Shown here: positions 25,714 to 35,293 of the stretch, piece after piece | Position numbering within the stretch: the stretch's first letter is position 1 | Layout: each line of letters opens with the position of its first letter | Origin: Pseudomonas bohemica | GTDB taxonomy: Bacteria; Pseudomonadota; Gammaproteobacteria; Pseudomonadales; Pseudomonadaceae | Assembly (NCBI RefSeq): GCF_002934685.1 | Contig: NZ_NKHL01000103.1 | Location: forward strand, 7,762-71,761 | Direction of reading: 5' to 3' | DNA: 64,000 nucleotides | Position numbers and translations under genes: made by a program | Notes under the pieces: generated by a model | The model's database searches: none | Told to the model about the DNA's origin: nothing | The model's input: the letters and a program-made list of their open reading frames with translations, nothing else

Positions 25714-27253
25714 TGCGCTGCTTCGTCCGGTCGGCGAACCGAGCCGGCGCGACTGGATCGCGGTGATGAGCGTGATGCTGGGCGCGTTCATGGCGGTGCT
25801 CGACATCCAGATCACCAACTCCTCGCTCAAGGACATTCAGGGCGCGCTGTCGGCGACTCTGGAAGAGGGCTCGTGGATTTCCACCTCTTATCTGGTGGCA
25901 GAAATCATCATGATCCCGCTCACCGCCTGGCTGGTGCAGCTGCTTTCGGCGCGGCGACTGGCGGTGTGGGTGTCGCTGGGTTTTCTGGTGTCATCCCTGC
26001 TGTGCTCGATGGCCTGGAGCCTGGAAAGCATGATCGTGTTCCGCGCCATGCAGGGCTTCACCGGGGGCGCGCTGATTCCGCTTGCGTTCACCCTGACGCT
26101 GATCAAACTGCCGGAACATCATCGGGCCAAGGGCATGGCGCTGTTCGCGATGACTGCGACCTTCGCGCCCTCCATCGGCCCGACCCTGGGCGGGTGGCTG
26201 ATGGAAAATTTCAGCTGGGAGTACATCTTCTATATCAACATCCCGCCAGGCTTGGTGATGATCGCCGGCCTGATGTATGGCCTGGAGAAGAAAGCGCCAC
26301 ACTGGGAACTGCTCAAGAGCACCGACTACGCGGGCATCGTCACATTGGGCGTCGGTCTCGGATGCCTGCAGGTATTTCTCGAAGAGGGCCATCGCAAGGA
26401 CTGGCTGGAATCGAGTCTGATCGTCACACTCGGCAGCGTCGCCCTGCTCAGCCTGATCACTTTCGTCATCATTCAGTTCTCCAAACCCAAACCGCTGATC
26501 AATCTGGGCATCCTCGGCAACCGCAACTTCGGCCTGTCGAGTATCTCCAGCATAGGGATGGGCGTCGGGCTGTACGGCTCGATCTACCTGCTGCCGCTCT
26601 ATCTGGCGCAGATTCAGGGCTACAACGCGCAACAGATCGGCGAAGTGATCATGTGGATGGGCGTGCCGCAGCTGTTCCTGATTCCGCTGGTGCCGCAATT
26701 GATGAAGATCATTTCGCCCAAGCTGCTGTGTACGCTGGGGTTCGGGCTGTTCGGCCTTGCGAGCTTTTCGTCCGGCGTGCTGAACCCGGATTTCGCCGGA
26801 CCGCAATTCAATCATATCCAGATCATCCGAGCGTTGGGCCAACCACTGATCATGGTAACCATCTCGCTGATCGCCACGGCATACATCCTGCCGCAGGACG
26901 CTGGCTCCGCATCGAGCCTGTTCAACATATTGCGCAATCTGGGCGGCGCCATCGGCATCGCCCTGCTGGCAACGTTGCTGGACGCACGGACCAAGACCTA
27001 TTTCGACTACCTGCGCGAATCGGTCTCGCCAGCCAACCCGCAAGTCGCCGAACGCATGGCCCAGCTCACAGAGCGCCTGGGCAACGAAACCGCGGCCCTG
27101 GGCAAGCTCAGCGAAATCGCCCATCAACAGGCCGCGATCATGGCCTACAACGATGCGTTTCATTTTGTCGGCCTGGCGTTGGGTATCAGCATGGTCGCCG
27201 TGATGTTGACCAAAACGCTGCCCAGCGGCACCAAAGGCGGGGCTGCCCATTAG
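25703..27253 (+). CDS. EmrB/QacA-type MFS drug exporter (DHA2 family)
   Basis: Fourteen-helix inner-membrane drug:proton antiporter of 516 residues. It shows MLGAFMAVLDIQITNSSLKD (helix 1), SARRLAVWVSLGFLVSS, FRAMQGFTGGALIPLAFT and the antiporter motif C region APSIGPTLGGWLME. Start is GTG 25703, overlapping the stop of the broken emrA frame by 11 bases, so translation was probably coupled to it. With the adaptor inactivated and no outer-membrane factor nearby, the pump may work alone into the periplasm or be losing function. A terminator follows. Confidence 0.92.
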   Translation: MAGDALLRPVGEPSRRDWIAVMSVMLGAFMAVLDIQITNSSLKDIQGALSATLEEGSWISTSYLVAEIIMIPLTAWLVQLLSARRLAVWVSLGFLVSSLLCSMAWSLESMIVFRAMQGFTGGALIPLAFTLTLIKLPEHHRAKGMALFAMTATFAPSIGPTLGGWLMENFSWEYIFYINIPPGLVMIAGLMYGLEKKAPHWELLKSTDYAGIVTLGVGLGCLQVFLEEGHRKDWLESSLIVTLGSVALLSLITFVIIQFSKPKPLINLGILGNRNFGLSSISSIGMGVGLYGSIYLLPLYLAQIQGYNAQQIGEVIMWMGVPQLFLIPLVPQLMKIISPKLLCTLGFGLFGLASFSSGVLNPDFAGPQFNHIQIIRALGQPLIMVTISLIATAYILPQDAGSASSLFNILRNLGGAIGIALLATLLDARTKTYFDYLRESVSPANPQVAERMAQLTERLGNETAALGKLSEIAHQQAAIMAYNDAFHFVGLALGISMVAVMLTKTLPSGTKGGAAH

Positions 27254-27322
27254 CGCCTTATTTGTCAGACGTTTTTGTCGCATCGATAGGACTACGAAGT
27301 CGAGCTTTGTAGTCTCCTTCTG

Positions 27323-27346
27323 AAAAGCGCGCAGTCCGCGCTTTTT
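27323..27346 (+). terminator. Terminator after the emrB-like gene
   Basis: AAAAGCGCG, a five-base loop CAGTC, CGCGCTTTTT forms an 8-9 bp stem with a T-run, 70 bp after the stop. It separates the pump from the Rhs gene. Confidence 0.75.
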
Positions 27347-27418
27347 GTGTTTCTGCGCTCAGACAGCAGAGCCCAAAGCCCTTAGATTCCGGCGCTTTCT
27401 CAGCGCGGATCATACGCA

Positions 27419-30400
27419 ATGCCTGACGCTTTTTGGGCCGCCCGCCAGGGTGATGCCCTCGCCCACAGTTCGATCATGGCAGATGTCCTGGGTGGCGTAC
27501 TGGAGGTGGTCGCCGGTGTCGCCGTCGGCGCGCTCGTGGGCGCTGCCGTCATCGGCGCGACCAGCCTGACCCTGGCCACGGGCGGGCTGGGCGCCTGCGT
27601 ACTGGGTGCTGTCGTCGGCGTGGCTGTAGGCGTGGGCATGAACCTCACCGGCGCCGACGAGCGTATCAGCCAGTTCTGCGAAAACCTGGCTAATGCTCTG
27701 TTTCCGCCGACCGTGCATGCGCATATCAGCAGCGGTTCCTCCAACGTCTTCATCAACGGCCTGCCTGCGGCGCGAGCAGCGGGTGCTATCTCGCCCGGCG
27801 CGGCTGACCTTCCCGACGATCCCGCGCCCGAAGGCACCTTCCTGGACATCGACCAGGGGTTTTTCTCCGAGCTGTGGCGGCCCACGGTGGCCTCGCCCGC
27901 CGTTGGAGCGTTACCGAAGTCGATGGATCAAGTGATCTGCGAGCGCCATCCACCCATGCCGGCGCAGTACATCGCCGAAGGTTCGGACCGGGTGTTCATC
28001 AATGGCCAGCCCGCAGTGCGAAGTGGCGATCGCAGCACCTGCGATGCGACGGTGGTGTCTTCGGTACACGTCTCCCCGAACGTGCGCATTGGTGGTGACA
28101 AGCAGGTGGTGCGCCCGATTCGCAGCGGTAAGACGCCTGGCGTGGGGTTGGCGGTCAATACGCTGATGATCTTCAAGGGTGGGCCGCGCAAGTTCGTCAG
28201 CAATTTGCCCTGCATGGTGATGAGCGGGATCAATGCGTACGGCGTCAGCCAAGTGGCGGCGGCGCTGAGTCGTGCGGTATCAGGCTCGCCGCATCCTGTA
28301 CATGCCGCGACGGGTGCCAAGGTGCTGAGCGGGGCCGAAGAGCTGGACGTTACCTTGCCGGGCGTCCTGCCCATTGAGTGGCAGCGTTTTTACAACAGCC
28401 GGGATGAGCGTCAGGACGGACTGTTCGGAGCGGGCTGGAGTATGGCCTTCGAGGTCAGTGTGCATGTTGAACCGCACCCGGAGGGCGGAGAACGACTGAC
28501 CTATATCGACGAACAGGCGCGTCGGATCGACATGGGTACGATCGAGTTGGGCAGTGCGTCATTCAGCGCGGGCGAAGGATTGGCGGTTAGGCGCCATGAT
28601 GATGGCCGACTGCTGATCGAGAGTGAGGATGGGCGATATCGCCTGTTCGACCCTGCTGTCGCCAACCCTTCGGTTTTGCGCCTGATCCAACTGGGGGACC
28701 GGAACGACAATCGGATTTGTCTGGAGTATGACGCCGAGCATCGACTCACGCAGCTGTACGACAGTCAGCGAGTGTTGAGAGTTGCCCTGATTTATTCCGT
28801 GCAATGGCCTCGCCGGCTTGAACGCATCGAGCGAGTCTATCCCGACTTGAATGCCGAAATTCTGGCGAGCTATACCTACGACGCTCGCGGCGACCTGGCG
28901 CAAGTGCGCGATGCAGCCGGCAACGTGCAAAGGCGCTTCGCTTACGACAGTGGGCGGCGCATGGTGGAGCATCAATTGCCCACCGGTTTGCGGTGTTTTT
29001 ACGCATGGGCGCTGGTCGATGATCGCGAATGGCGTGTGATTCGTCACTGGACCGATGACGGTGAAGAATATCGATTCGATTACGACCTGAGTGCCGGTAC
29101 CACGCAGATCACCGACGGTCTGAACCGCGTCAGCCATCGGCGCTGGAACCCTCAGCGGCAGATCACCGAATACACCGACAACCTCGACCAGACCTGGCAG
29201 TTTTCATGGAATGACGAGCGCCAGTTGCTCGGCGCGGTCGATCCGCAAGGCGGGCGGTGGCAGTACGGTTACGATGAAGCGGGCAACCTCAGCTCGACCG
29301 AGGATCCACTGGGGCGTTGCGATTCGACGTCATGGCTGGAGCACTGGTCGCTGCCGCAGGTAGTAACCGACGCAGTAGGCAATGCTTGGCAATACCGCTA
29401 CGACGCCCGCGGCAACTGCACCCATCAGGCCGATCCGCTGGGGCATGTGACCCGGTATCGGTATGACGAACGCGGCCAGGTCATCGAGATCATCGACGCC
29501 ACGGATAAACGTAAAAAGCTGCGCTGGAATGGCTTGGGGCAATTGATCGAGCATGTAGATTGCTCGGGGTATGCGACCAGGTTCAGCTATGACCGGCGCG
29601 GCTATCTGCGGAGCATCACCGACGCGACGGGTGAATGCACGACCTATGTACACGACGCCCAAGGACGACTGCTGCAAAGCCAGCAGCCTGATGGCCGGAT
29701 AGAACGGTATCTGCGTAATGCCAGCGGGCTGCTCACCGGTTATGTCGATCGAGCCGGTCACACCACGACCTATCGATATGACCGACGCGGTCGAGTTCGG
29801 CAGCGTGTCGATGCACATCAACGGCAGGTGCACTTTACTCTGGACGCCTACTCCCGTTTGCTGGCGCTGACCAATGAAAATGGCGAGAGCTATCGGTTTG
29901 CGTGGGACGCGGGTGATCGCCTGATTGCCCGGCAGGATCTGGATGGGAGCCAGTGGCGGTACCGCTATGACGCACTGGACAATCCGGTTCGGGTAGAGCA
30001 CTTGCCCGCCCCGCCAGGCGGTGACCTCGCGGACGATTCGCCCAATGCCCTGGTTCATTCGCTGGAACGCGATGCGCTCGGTCGTTTGAGAGCAAAGGTC
30101 ACCGCCGACGGCCGCACCGAATACATTTATAACCCACTCGACCAACTCACTGCGGTGACCTTCACCGATCCAGAAGGCCAGCAACAGAGCGTAGGATTTG
30201 CCTACGATGCCCTTGGCCAACTGCTCACCGAACAGACCGCCTCCGGCATCCTGCAGCATCATTACGACGAACTCGGTAACCGGATTCAAACGCACTTGCC
30301 TGATGGCCGCTGGCTCAATCGTCTGCATTACGGCAGTGGCCATGTGCACCAAATCAATTTGGACGGCACGGTCATCTGCGATTTCGAACACGATCGCCTG

Positions 30401-31735
30401 CACCGCGAAGTGCTGCGCACTCAGGGCCAAATCAGCACCCATTTCCGGTACGATCGCAGTGGACGTTTGCGCTCCAAGTTGCGCCCTGCGGTCGGCCAGT
30501 CAGCAGAGTTGCAGGGCGATCGGGAAAAAGAATACGACTACGATCACACCGATAATCTGATTAGTCGACTCAGTCGAAACGGCACGCACGAGTCTCGAAC
30601 CCTGCTGCACTACGACTCGACGGCTCGCATCATGGCCAGCCAGGACGACCTGGCCGGACAACTCGAAATCTTCGCTTATGACGCTGCCGCTAACGTGTTG
30701 GACGGCTCACCATCCGGCGCGGGTCCGGTGCGGCATAACAAGTTGCTGGCTTTTCAGGACAAGCGCTACCGCTACGATGCGTTTGGCCGCCTGATCGAAA
30801 AACGCAGCACGCGATACGGCATCCAGCACTTTGTCTATGACGCCGAAAGCCGCCTGGTCGAAGTGCACAATGCCAACGGCAACGTCGTGCGCATGAGCTA
30901 TGACCCGCTGGGGCGACGTATCGGCAAAAGCGAACGCAGTCAAACCGGCACCCCGCTCAGTGAAACCCGTTTCACCTGGGACGGCCTGCGTCTTTTGCAG
31001 GAGTTTAGCAACAGCCAGACCAGCCTCTACGTCTACGCCGACGGCTACGACCCTCTCGCCCGCGTCGATAGCAACGACAATTTTCAATACATCCGCTACT
31101 ACCACAACGACCCAAACGGCCTTCCCGAACAACTCACCGAAGCCGACGGCCTCAGCGTTTGGCAGGCGCGCTATCAGGTGTGGGGCAAAACCGTCGAGGA
31201 GCATCGTAAACCGCACTTCACTGTAGAGCAGAACCTCAGATTCCAGGGTCAATACCTTGATCGTGAGACCGGACTGCACTACAACACCTTCAGGTTCTAC
31301 GACCCGGATGTGGGGCGATTTACAACACCGGATCCGATTGGGTTGGCGGGTGGGCTTAATCTCTATCAGTACGCGCCGAATCCGATTGGGTGGGTGGATC
31401 CATGGGGTTGGAGTTGCACCGTCGTCAATGCTCGCAATCGTCGACATGCATATTCCTTAGCAAAAAATCATGCACAGGTGCCTAGGCTATCTAGAGGCGG
31501 CGACATCATTGATATTGACCGGGTCAACGATTCGAGCAGGGGGGAAAATTGGAATCAAATGAAGCTCCGAGGCGCACGGTCAGTAGGCAGGGAGCATAAG
31601 GACAAGGGTGTTTCTTATTTCGAACACCCAGACGGCCACCCGGATGCAGGCAAACCCGGAATACCAAAACATCACGAGTCAGGGCATATCCACGCCGTTA
31701 ACTCTAAAGGCGAGCAGATCGTATTTACTTGGTAG
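27419..31735 (+). CDS. PAAR-Rhs polymorphic toxin, type VI secretion effector
   Basis: Protein of 1438 residues. Residues 7-16 (AARQGDALAH) match the prePAAR motif AARxxDxxxH; residues about 20-75 are two glycine/alanine-rich hydrophobic helices; PAAR-like repeats follow (SSNVFINGLPAARAAG; ICERHPPMP...SDRVFINGQPAVRSGD). A long YD-repeat Rhs barrel runs from about 300 to 1310 and ends with LHYNTFRFYDPDVGRFTTPD and GWVDPWGWSC. Residues 1334-1438 are a separate C-terminal toxin rich in His near the end (KHHESGHIHAVN); I do not recognise its family. DNA coding for it is visibly more AT-rich than the barrel. The probable immunity gene follows after seven bases. No Eag chaperone, VgrG or Hcp gene is in the window. 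Confidence 0.95.
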   Translation: MPDAFWAARQGDALAHSSIMADVLGGVLEVVAGVAVGALVGAAVIGATSLTLATGGLGACVLGAVVGVAVGVGMNLTGADERISQFCENLANALFPPTVHAHISSGSSNVFINGLPAARAAGAISPGAADLPDDPAPEGTFLDIDQGFFSELWRPTVASPAVGALPKSMDQVICERHPPMPAQYIAEGSDRVFINGQPAVRSGDRSTCDATVVSSVHVSPNVRIGGDKQVVRPIRSGKTPGVGLAVNTLMIFKGGPRKFVSNLPCMVMSGINAYGVSQVAAALSRAVSGSPHPVHAATGAKVLSGAEELDVTLPGVLPIEWQRFYNSRDERQDGLFGAGWSMAFEVSVHVEPHPEGGERLTYIDEQARRIDMGTIELGSASFSAGEGLAVRRHDDGRLLIESEDGRYRLFDPAVANPSVLRLIQLGDRNDNRICLEYDAEHRLTQLYDSQRVLRVALIYSVQWPRRLERIERVYPDLNAEILASYTYDARGDLAQVRDAAGNVQRRFAYDSGRRMVEHQLPTGLRCFYAWALVDDREWRVIRHWTDDGEEYRFDYDLSAGTTQITDGLNRVSHRRWNPQRQITEYTDNLDQTWQFSWNDERQLLGAVDPQGGRWQYGYDEAGNLSSTEDPLGRCDSTSWLEHWSLPQVVTDAVGNAWQYRYDARGNCTHQADPLGHVTRYRYDERGQVIEIIDATDKRKKLRWNGLGQLIEHVDCSGYATRFSYDRRGYLRSITDATGECTTYVHDAQGRLLQSQQPDGRIERYLRNASGLLTGYVDRAGHTTTYRYDRRGRVRQRVDAHQRQVHFTLDAYSRLLALTNENGESYRFAWDAGDRLIARQDLDGSQWRYRYDALDNPVRVEHLPAPPGGDLADDSPNALVHSLERDALGRLRAKVTADGRTEYIYNPLDQLTAVTFTDPEGQQQSVGFAYDALGQLLTEQTASGILQHHYDELGNRIQTHLPDGRWLNRLHYGSGHVHQINLDGTVICDFEHDRLHREVLRTQGQISTHFRYDRSGRLRSKLRPAVGQSAELQGDREKEYDYDHTDNLISRLSRNGTHESRTLLHYDSTARIMASQDDLAGQLEIFAYDAAANVLDGSPSGAGPVRHNKLLAFQDKRYRYDAFGRLIEKRSTRYGIQHFVYDAESRLVEVHNANGNVVRMSYDPLGRRIGKSERSQTGTPLSETRFTWDGLRLLQEFSNSQTSLYVYADGYDPLARVDSNDNFQYIRYYHNDPNGLPEQLTEADGLSVWQARYQVWGKTVEEHRKPHFTVEQNLRFQGQYLDRETGLHYNTFRFYDPDVGRFTTPDPIGLAGGLNLYQYAPNPIGWVDPWGWSCTVVNARNRRHAYSLAKNHAQVPRLSRGGDIIDIDRVNDSSRGENWNQMKLRGARSVGREHKDKGVSYFEHPDGHPDAGKPGIPKHHESGHIHAVNSKGEQIVFTW
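31418..31732 (+). other. C-terminal toxin module of the Rhs protein
   Basis: The 105 codons after the barrel-closing GWVDPWGWSC differ in base composition and codon use from the preceding 1333. Notable residues are YFEHPDGHPDAGKPGIPKHH and ESGHIHAVN, a dense His/Asp/Glu cluster that could form a metal or acid-base nuclease site. No confident family assignment was possible. Confidence 0.7.
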
Positions 31736-31742
31736 GGTGATT

Positions 31743-32342
31743 ATGGAACGAGTAATAGAATTTCCGATTGAGCAAGAGGACATATTCACTCAGTCATTAA
31801 GTCTGGCTCAAGGTTACTGTGTTTGCTATCAGTACGATGTAGACAGATATGGGTACGGACCCTATGGTTTCCATACCGCGAACGCGAAACGGCTGCTCAA
31901 CCAGGTGTTACCACCCCTAGTTTACTGGCACCCCGACCGCGAAACGCTCATGGACGTGGACACCCCTGTCGCCGAAGGGGTTTATTTCTTTAAGGGTCAG
32001 GATTGTATTCGAAAAATGGAAGCCGAGTTATTAACTTACCAAAAAGCAGAAGCAATGCAGGCCCTTCGTCACAAATATGGAAAATCGGAAGCTCTAACAC
32101 CAAAACGTGTAAAGCCTGCGCTACTTGAAGTACCAAAAGGAAAAAGAATTCCTGCAGCCTTTATAACTAGATTACTAGCCAACAACTGCTCATTTCTAGT
32201 CAGTTATTCGTACAACACAGAAGCAGGACAAATCCTGGTATTTTTTAGCGAGAGCATAAAATCAAAAATTAAAAGTTTTTCGGAGAGCGCGGACATACGC
32301 TACAGCAAGATAAGCTCTATCAAGGAGTTAAAACCTTGGTAA
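31743..32342 (+). CDS. Putative immunity protein for the Rhs toxin
   Basis: Soluble 199-residue protein without signal peptide or membrane helix. It starts seven bases after the toxin stop, with TAGGGTGA as the ribosome site; the frame is open into the toxin gene but ATG 31743 is best placed. It has an N-terminal region rich in aromatic residues (YCVCYQYDVDRYGYGPYGF) and a lysine-rich C-terminus. DNA is AT-rich like the toxin module. Position, size and composition fit a cognate immunity protein; I know no named family for it. Confidence 0.75.
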   Translation: MERVIEFPIEQEDIFTQSLSLAQGYCVCYQYDVDRYGYGPYGFHTANAKRLLNQVLPPLVYWHPDRETLMDVDTPVAEGVYFFKGQDCIRKMEAELLTYQKAEAMQALRHKYGKSEALTPKRVKPALLEVPKGKRIPAAFITRLLANNCSFLVSYSYNTEAGQILVFFSESIKSKIKSFSESADIRYSKISSIKELKPW

Positions 32343-32382
32343 AAATCCTAAGCATGTAGCGCCTGCAGCTGCCCATGCGACG

Positions 32383-32400
32383 CGAGCTTTCAAGCTCGCA
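32383..32400. terminator. Hairpin between convergent immunity and RidA genes
   Basis: GCGAGCTT-TC-AAGCTCGC is a perfect inverted repeat between two convergent genes. It lacks a T-run, so its role as a terminator is uncertain. Confidence 0.4.
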
Positions 32401-32416
32401 TCGCCCCTGATTCACA

Positions 32417-32854
32417 TCACTTCTCACTCGGCTTCCAATCATCCGGCACCACCGCAATCACGTCGATTTCCATCAACCATTGCGGCTGGCCGAGACCGGA
32501 GATCACCAGCCCGGTGGAGATCGGGAAGACGCCTTTGAGCCATTTGCCGATTTCCTGATACACCGGCTCGCGGTAGCGAGGGTCGATGATGTAGGTGGTG
32601 GTCTTGACGATGTGGGACAGATCCGAGCCCGCCTCTTCCAGCAGTTGCTTGACGTTCTTCATCGCCTGTTCGGCCTGAGCGCGTGGGTCGCCCAGCCCTA
32701 CGAGATTGCCTTCGAAGTCGGTGCCGATCTGGCCGCGGACGTAGACCGTATTACCCGCGCGCACGGCCTGGCACAGGTCGTTATCCAGCGATTGGTTCGG
32801 GTAGGTTTCCTTGGTGTTGAACATGCGAATGCGGGTGTGGGTGGGCTGTGCCAT
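32417..32854 (-). CDS. RidA/YjgF/YER057c-family deaminase
   Basis: Small enzyme of 145 residues in a family that hydrolyses reactive enamine/imine intermediates or similar labile amine products. It shows NTVYVRGQIGTDFEGNLVG, DPRAQAEQAMKNVKQLLEEAG and a C-terminal ALIEIDVIAVV-like segment (LMEIDVIAVV). It lacks the exact GTGDxxxQ core and the Arg of housekeeping RidA near residue 105 (here ISTGLVISGLG), so it is a divergent subgroup. It is last in a leftward set after TetR, an exporter and a flavin monooxygenase, suggesting it clears a product of the monooxygenase. Confidence 0.88.
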   Translation of the reverse strand: MAQPTHTRIRMFNTKETYPNQSLDNDLCQAVRAGNTVYVRGQIGTDFEGNLVGLGDPRAQAEQAMKNVKQLLEEAGSDLSHIVKTTTYIIDPRYREPVYQEIGKWLKGVFPISTGLVISGLGQPQWLMEIDVIAVVPDDWKPSEK

Positions 32855-32915
32855 CGGAGGCTCCTTGGGAACAAACAGGCGCGCCGCCGAGCGAGGGTCG
32901 GCGCGGTTAAAGGGA

Positions 32916-34238
32916 TCAAGCGGTTACGGGGTTGCCAAGCGTCGGCGCGACCGTGGCGACAGGCTGCTCAGCGTGACGCTGCGAGGCATCGCGGTACTCG
33001 AGGTATTTGCGCTGGGTCGCGATATGGTCGGCCACGTACTTGGCGTCGTGCCAGACACCCCAGATAAACGAGGACCCGCGGCGCGACTGCCACGGCAGGC
33101 CGAGGAAGTAGATCCCCGACTCCGTCGACACCCCACGTTGATGCTGCGGCTTGCCCTTGGCATCGAATGCATCGACTTTCATCCAGCTGTAATCGGTGGC
33201 AAAACCGGTGGCCCAAATGATCGTGGTGATGCCAGCGGCAGCCAGGTCCAGTTCAAGAATTGGGTTGCTCACGCACTCAGGATCAGGGAACACACGACGC
33301 GCTTGCGGTTCGAGTGGCAAGTCCAGACCGTTACGCTCGATATAGGCGTCAGCGGCGTCGAGCACGGCCAGGTAGTTCTCATCGCCACGGGCGAGGTTTT
33401 CGGCCAGATCGGGCTGAAAGCGCACTACGCCGTTGTCGAACGAGCGGGTCACGCCGACGAGCTTCATGCCGCGCTGGGCCAGCTCGCGAAAGTCCACGGT
33501 ACGCCCGCCGTGGGCGCCGCTGACTGCAATTGTGACATGCTCGCGACCTGGCTTCATCGCCGCCTGGTCCCACTCGCCGAGCACCCCCAGCCACCAGCAG
33601 AAATCGCGATTGCGATAGGCGCGCGGCGGACGATCGTGCTGGCCCACCGAGAGGTAGACCTGGCGACCGGCGCGCTGCAGTTCATCGGCGATCTGAGTCC
33701 CGGAAGACCCGGCGCCGACTACCAGCACCGCGCCTGCGGGCAACTGCTGTGGATTGCGATACTGTGCGGAATGAATCTGCGTCAGGTGTTCGTCGCTCGG
33801 CGCGATGGCCGGGATCACCGGGCGCTGGAACGGCCCGGTCGCGACCACCACACGATTGGCCTGGATCACGCCCTCGGAGGTCTCGACCGTAAAACCCGGC
33901 CGCCCGGCATTGCGCTCGACCTTGCGCACCTCCACGCCAGTGCGGATCGGCGCGTTGAACTTGCGGGCGTAGGCCTCGAAATAATCGGCGACCCGCTCTT
34001 TCGGAGCGAAACCGTCCGGGCTCAGATCGTCGAATTCAAGCCCCGGAAAACGATCGTGCCAGGCCGGCCCATTGGCCACCAGCGAATCCCAGCGCCCGGT
34101 GCGCCAGGCCTCGGCAATCCGGCTGCGCTCGAGGACCAGGTGAGCAATGCCCAGGTTGCTCAAATGCTCGCTCATGGCTACGCCAGCTTGACCTGCGCCG
34201 ACCACGAGCGTATCGATTTCTATGTTTGCAGCTGTCAT
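32916..34238 (-). CDS. Flavin-containing monooxygenase-like oxidoreductase (CzcO/YhhW type)
   Basis: Cytoplasmic FAD/NADPH enzyme of 440 residues. The first Rossmann motif is VVGAGQAGVAMSEHL (near residue 10) and the second is VVGAGSSGTQIADEL (near 175), with RWDSLVANGPAWHDRFP and WATGF typical of the group. Such enzymes N- or S-oxygenate amines and sulphides or act as Baeyer-Villiger oxygenases; the substrate here is unknown. ATG 34238 starts the family sequence; the open frame further upstream is not family-like. It lies between a DMT exporter and RidA on the same strand, under the TetR gene. Confidence 0.9.
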   Translation of the reverse strand: MTAANIEIDTLVVGAGQAGVAMSEHLSNLGIAHLVLERSRIAEAWRTGRWDSLVANGPAWHDRFPGLEFDDLSPDGFAPKERVADYFEAYARKFNAPIRTGVEVRKVERNAGRPGFTVETSEGVIQANRVVVATGPFQRPVIPAIAPSDEHLTQIHSAQYRNPQQLPAGAVLVVGAGSSGTQIADELQRAGRQVYLSVGQHDRPPRAYRNRDFCWWLGVLGEWDQAAMKPGREHVTIAVSGAHGGRTVDFRELAQRGMKLVGVTRSFDNGVVRFQPDLAENLARGDENYLAVLDAADAYIERNGLDLPLEPQARRVFPDPECVSNPILELDLAAAGITTIIWATGFATDYSWMKVDAFDAKGKPQHQRGVSTESGIYFLGLPWQSRRGSSFIWGVWHDAKYVADHIATQRKYLEYRDASQRHAEQPVATVAPTLGNPVTA

Positions 34239-34415
34239 ACCTGTGTCCTTCACGAAGGCGGGTGTGGACGCATTCTGTGCAGGATCAGGGGATAGCGAAA
34301 TTATGATTTTTGTCGTCGCAGAGCAGGAAAATGTTAGGGGGTTGGGCGCACTGGGTTGGACCTTAAGCTTGCCCGGCGGCCCAGCCACGCTCAAGCGCTC
34401 CCGTCCCGACAGCCC

Positions 34416-35249
34416 TCACCCCAGACGCAGCACCATGGCGCCGATGGCGATGATGCAGGCCGCGACACTGCGGATGCGCGGCAGATGCTCCTTGAGCACC
34501 AGTGCCGAGATCGCGACGCCGAACAGGATCGACGTCTCTCTCAGCGCGGAGACTACGGCGACCGGCGCCTGTGTCATCGCCCAGAGCGCCAGACCGTAGG
34601 ACGCCGCCGTGCCGACGCCGCCGACGACTCCCAGCCGCCAGTTGCGCGCGACGTAAGTGCGGAACGCCGCTCGACGGTGGGTCAGGGCCCATGCAGCGAG
34701 CGGGATTCCGGTCAGTAGGAATATCCACAGCGTGTAGGCCACAGGCGCGCCGGATCGACGTACGCCCAGACCATCGATCAAGGTATAACCGGCGATCACA
34801 CAGGCGTTGATCAGGGCGAGCAGCACACCCTTTCTCTGGGCCCTCGCGGGCCTGCCTGCCATGCACAGGATGCCGACGCAAATGATGGCAATGCCAATCC
34901 ATGCAAATGTCGACAGGGTTTCCGGGAACAGCATCAAGCTCACCGTCGCAACCAGTAACGGCGCGGTGCCACGCATGATCGGGTAGGTCTGGCTCATGTC
35001 TGCAATCCGATAGGTTGTGGCCACGAGCACGAAATACAGCACCTGGAAAACAACGGACAAGCCCAGAAAGGGCCAACTTTCTTTGGCCGGCAAGTCAAGA
35101 AAAGGGATGACAACCAAGGCCATGGCTGCCGCCACCGAGGTGATCATGCAAGTGGTTAGCAGCTTGTCCCCGCCCCCCTTGACCACGGCGTTCCAGGACG
35201 CATGCAGAACCGCGCCCAGCATGATGATCGCGAACACTTCCAGACTCAT
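34416..35249 (-). CDS. EamA/DMT-family transporter
   Basis: Ten-helix inner-membrane protein of 277 residues with two EamA halves (GAVLHASWNAVVKGG and TYPIMRGTAPLLVATVSLML; then GYTLIDGLGVRRSG and VSALRETSILFGVAISALVLKE). The family exports metabolites and amino-acid-like compounds. I chose ATG 35249; a start ten codons upstream is possible. It is 44 bp after the TetR stop and precedes the monooxygenase by 177 bp. Export of the amine-derived compound handled by this operon is an inference. Confidence 0.9.
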   Translation of the reverse strand: MSLEVFAIIMLGAVLHASWNAVVKGGGDKLLTTCMITSVAAAMALVVIPFLDLPAKESWPFLGLSVVFQVLYFVLVATTYRIADMSQTYPIMRGTAPLLVATVSLMLFPETLSTFAWIGIAIICVGILCMAGRPARAQRKGVLLALINACVIAGYTLIDGLGVRRSGAPVAYTLWIFLLTGIPLAAWALTHRRAAFRTYVARNWRLGVVGGVGTAASYGLALWAMTQAPVAVVSALRETSILFGVAISALVLKEHLPRIRSVAACIIAIGAMVLRLG

Positions 35250-35293
35250 GAGATGCGGTTCCTTACGACGAAAATTCAACGGGCGGGCAACGT

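Noticed and set aside
32811-34295. A 494-codon open frame on the plus strand
   Set aside because: Antisense to the flavin monooxygenase; composition and lack of motifs mark it as a shadow.
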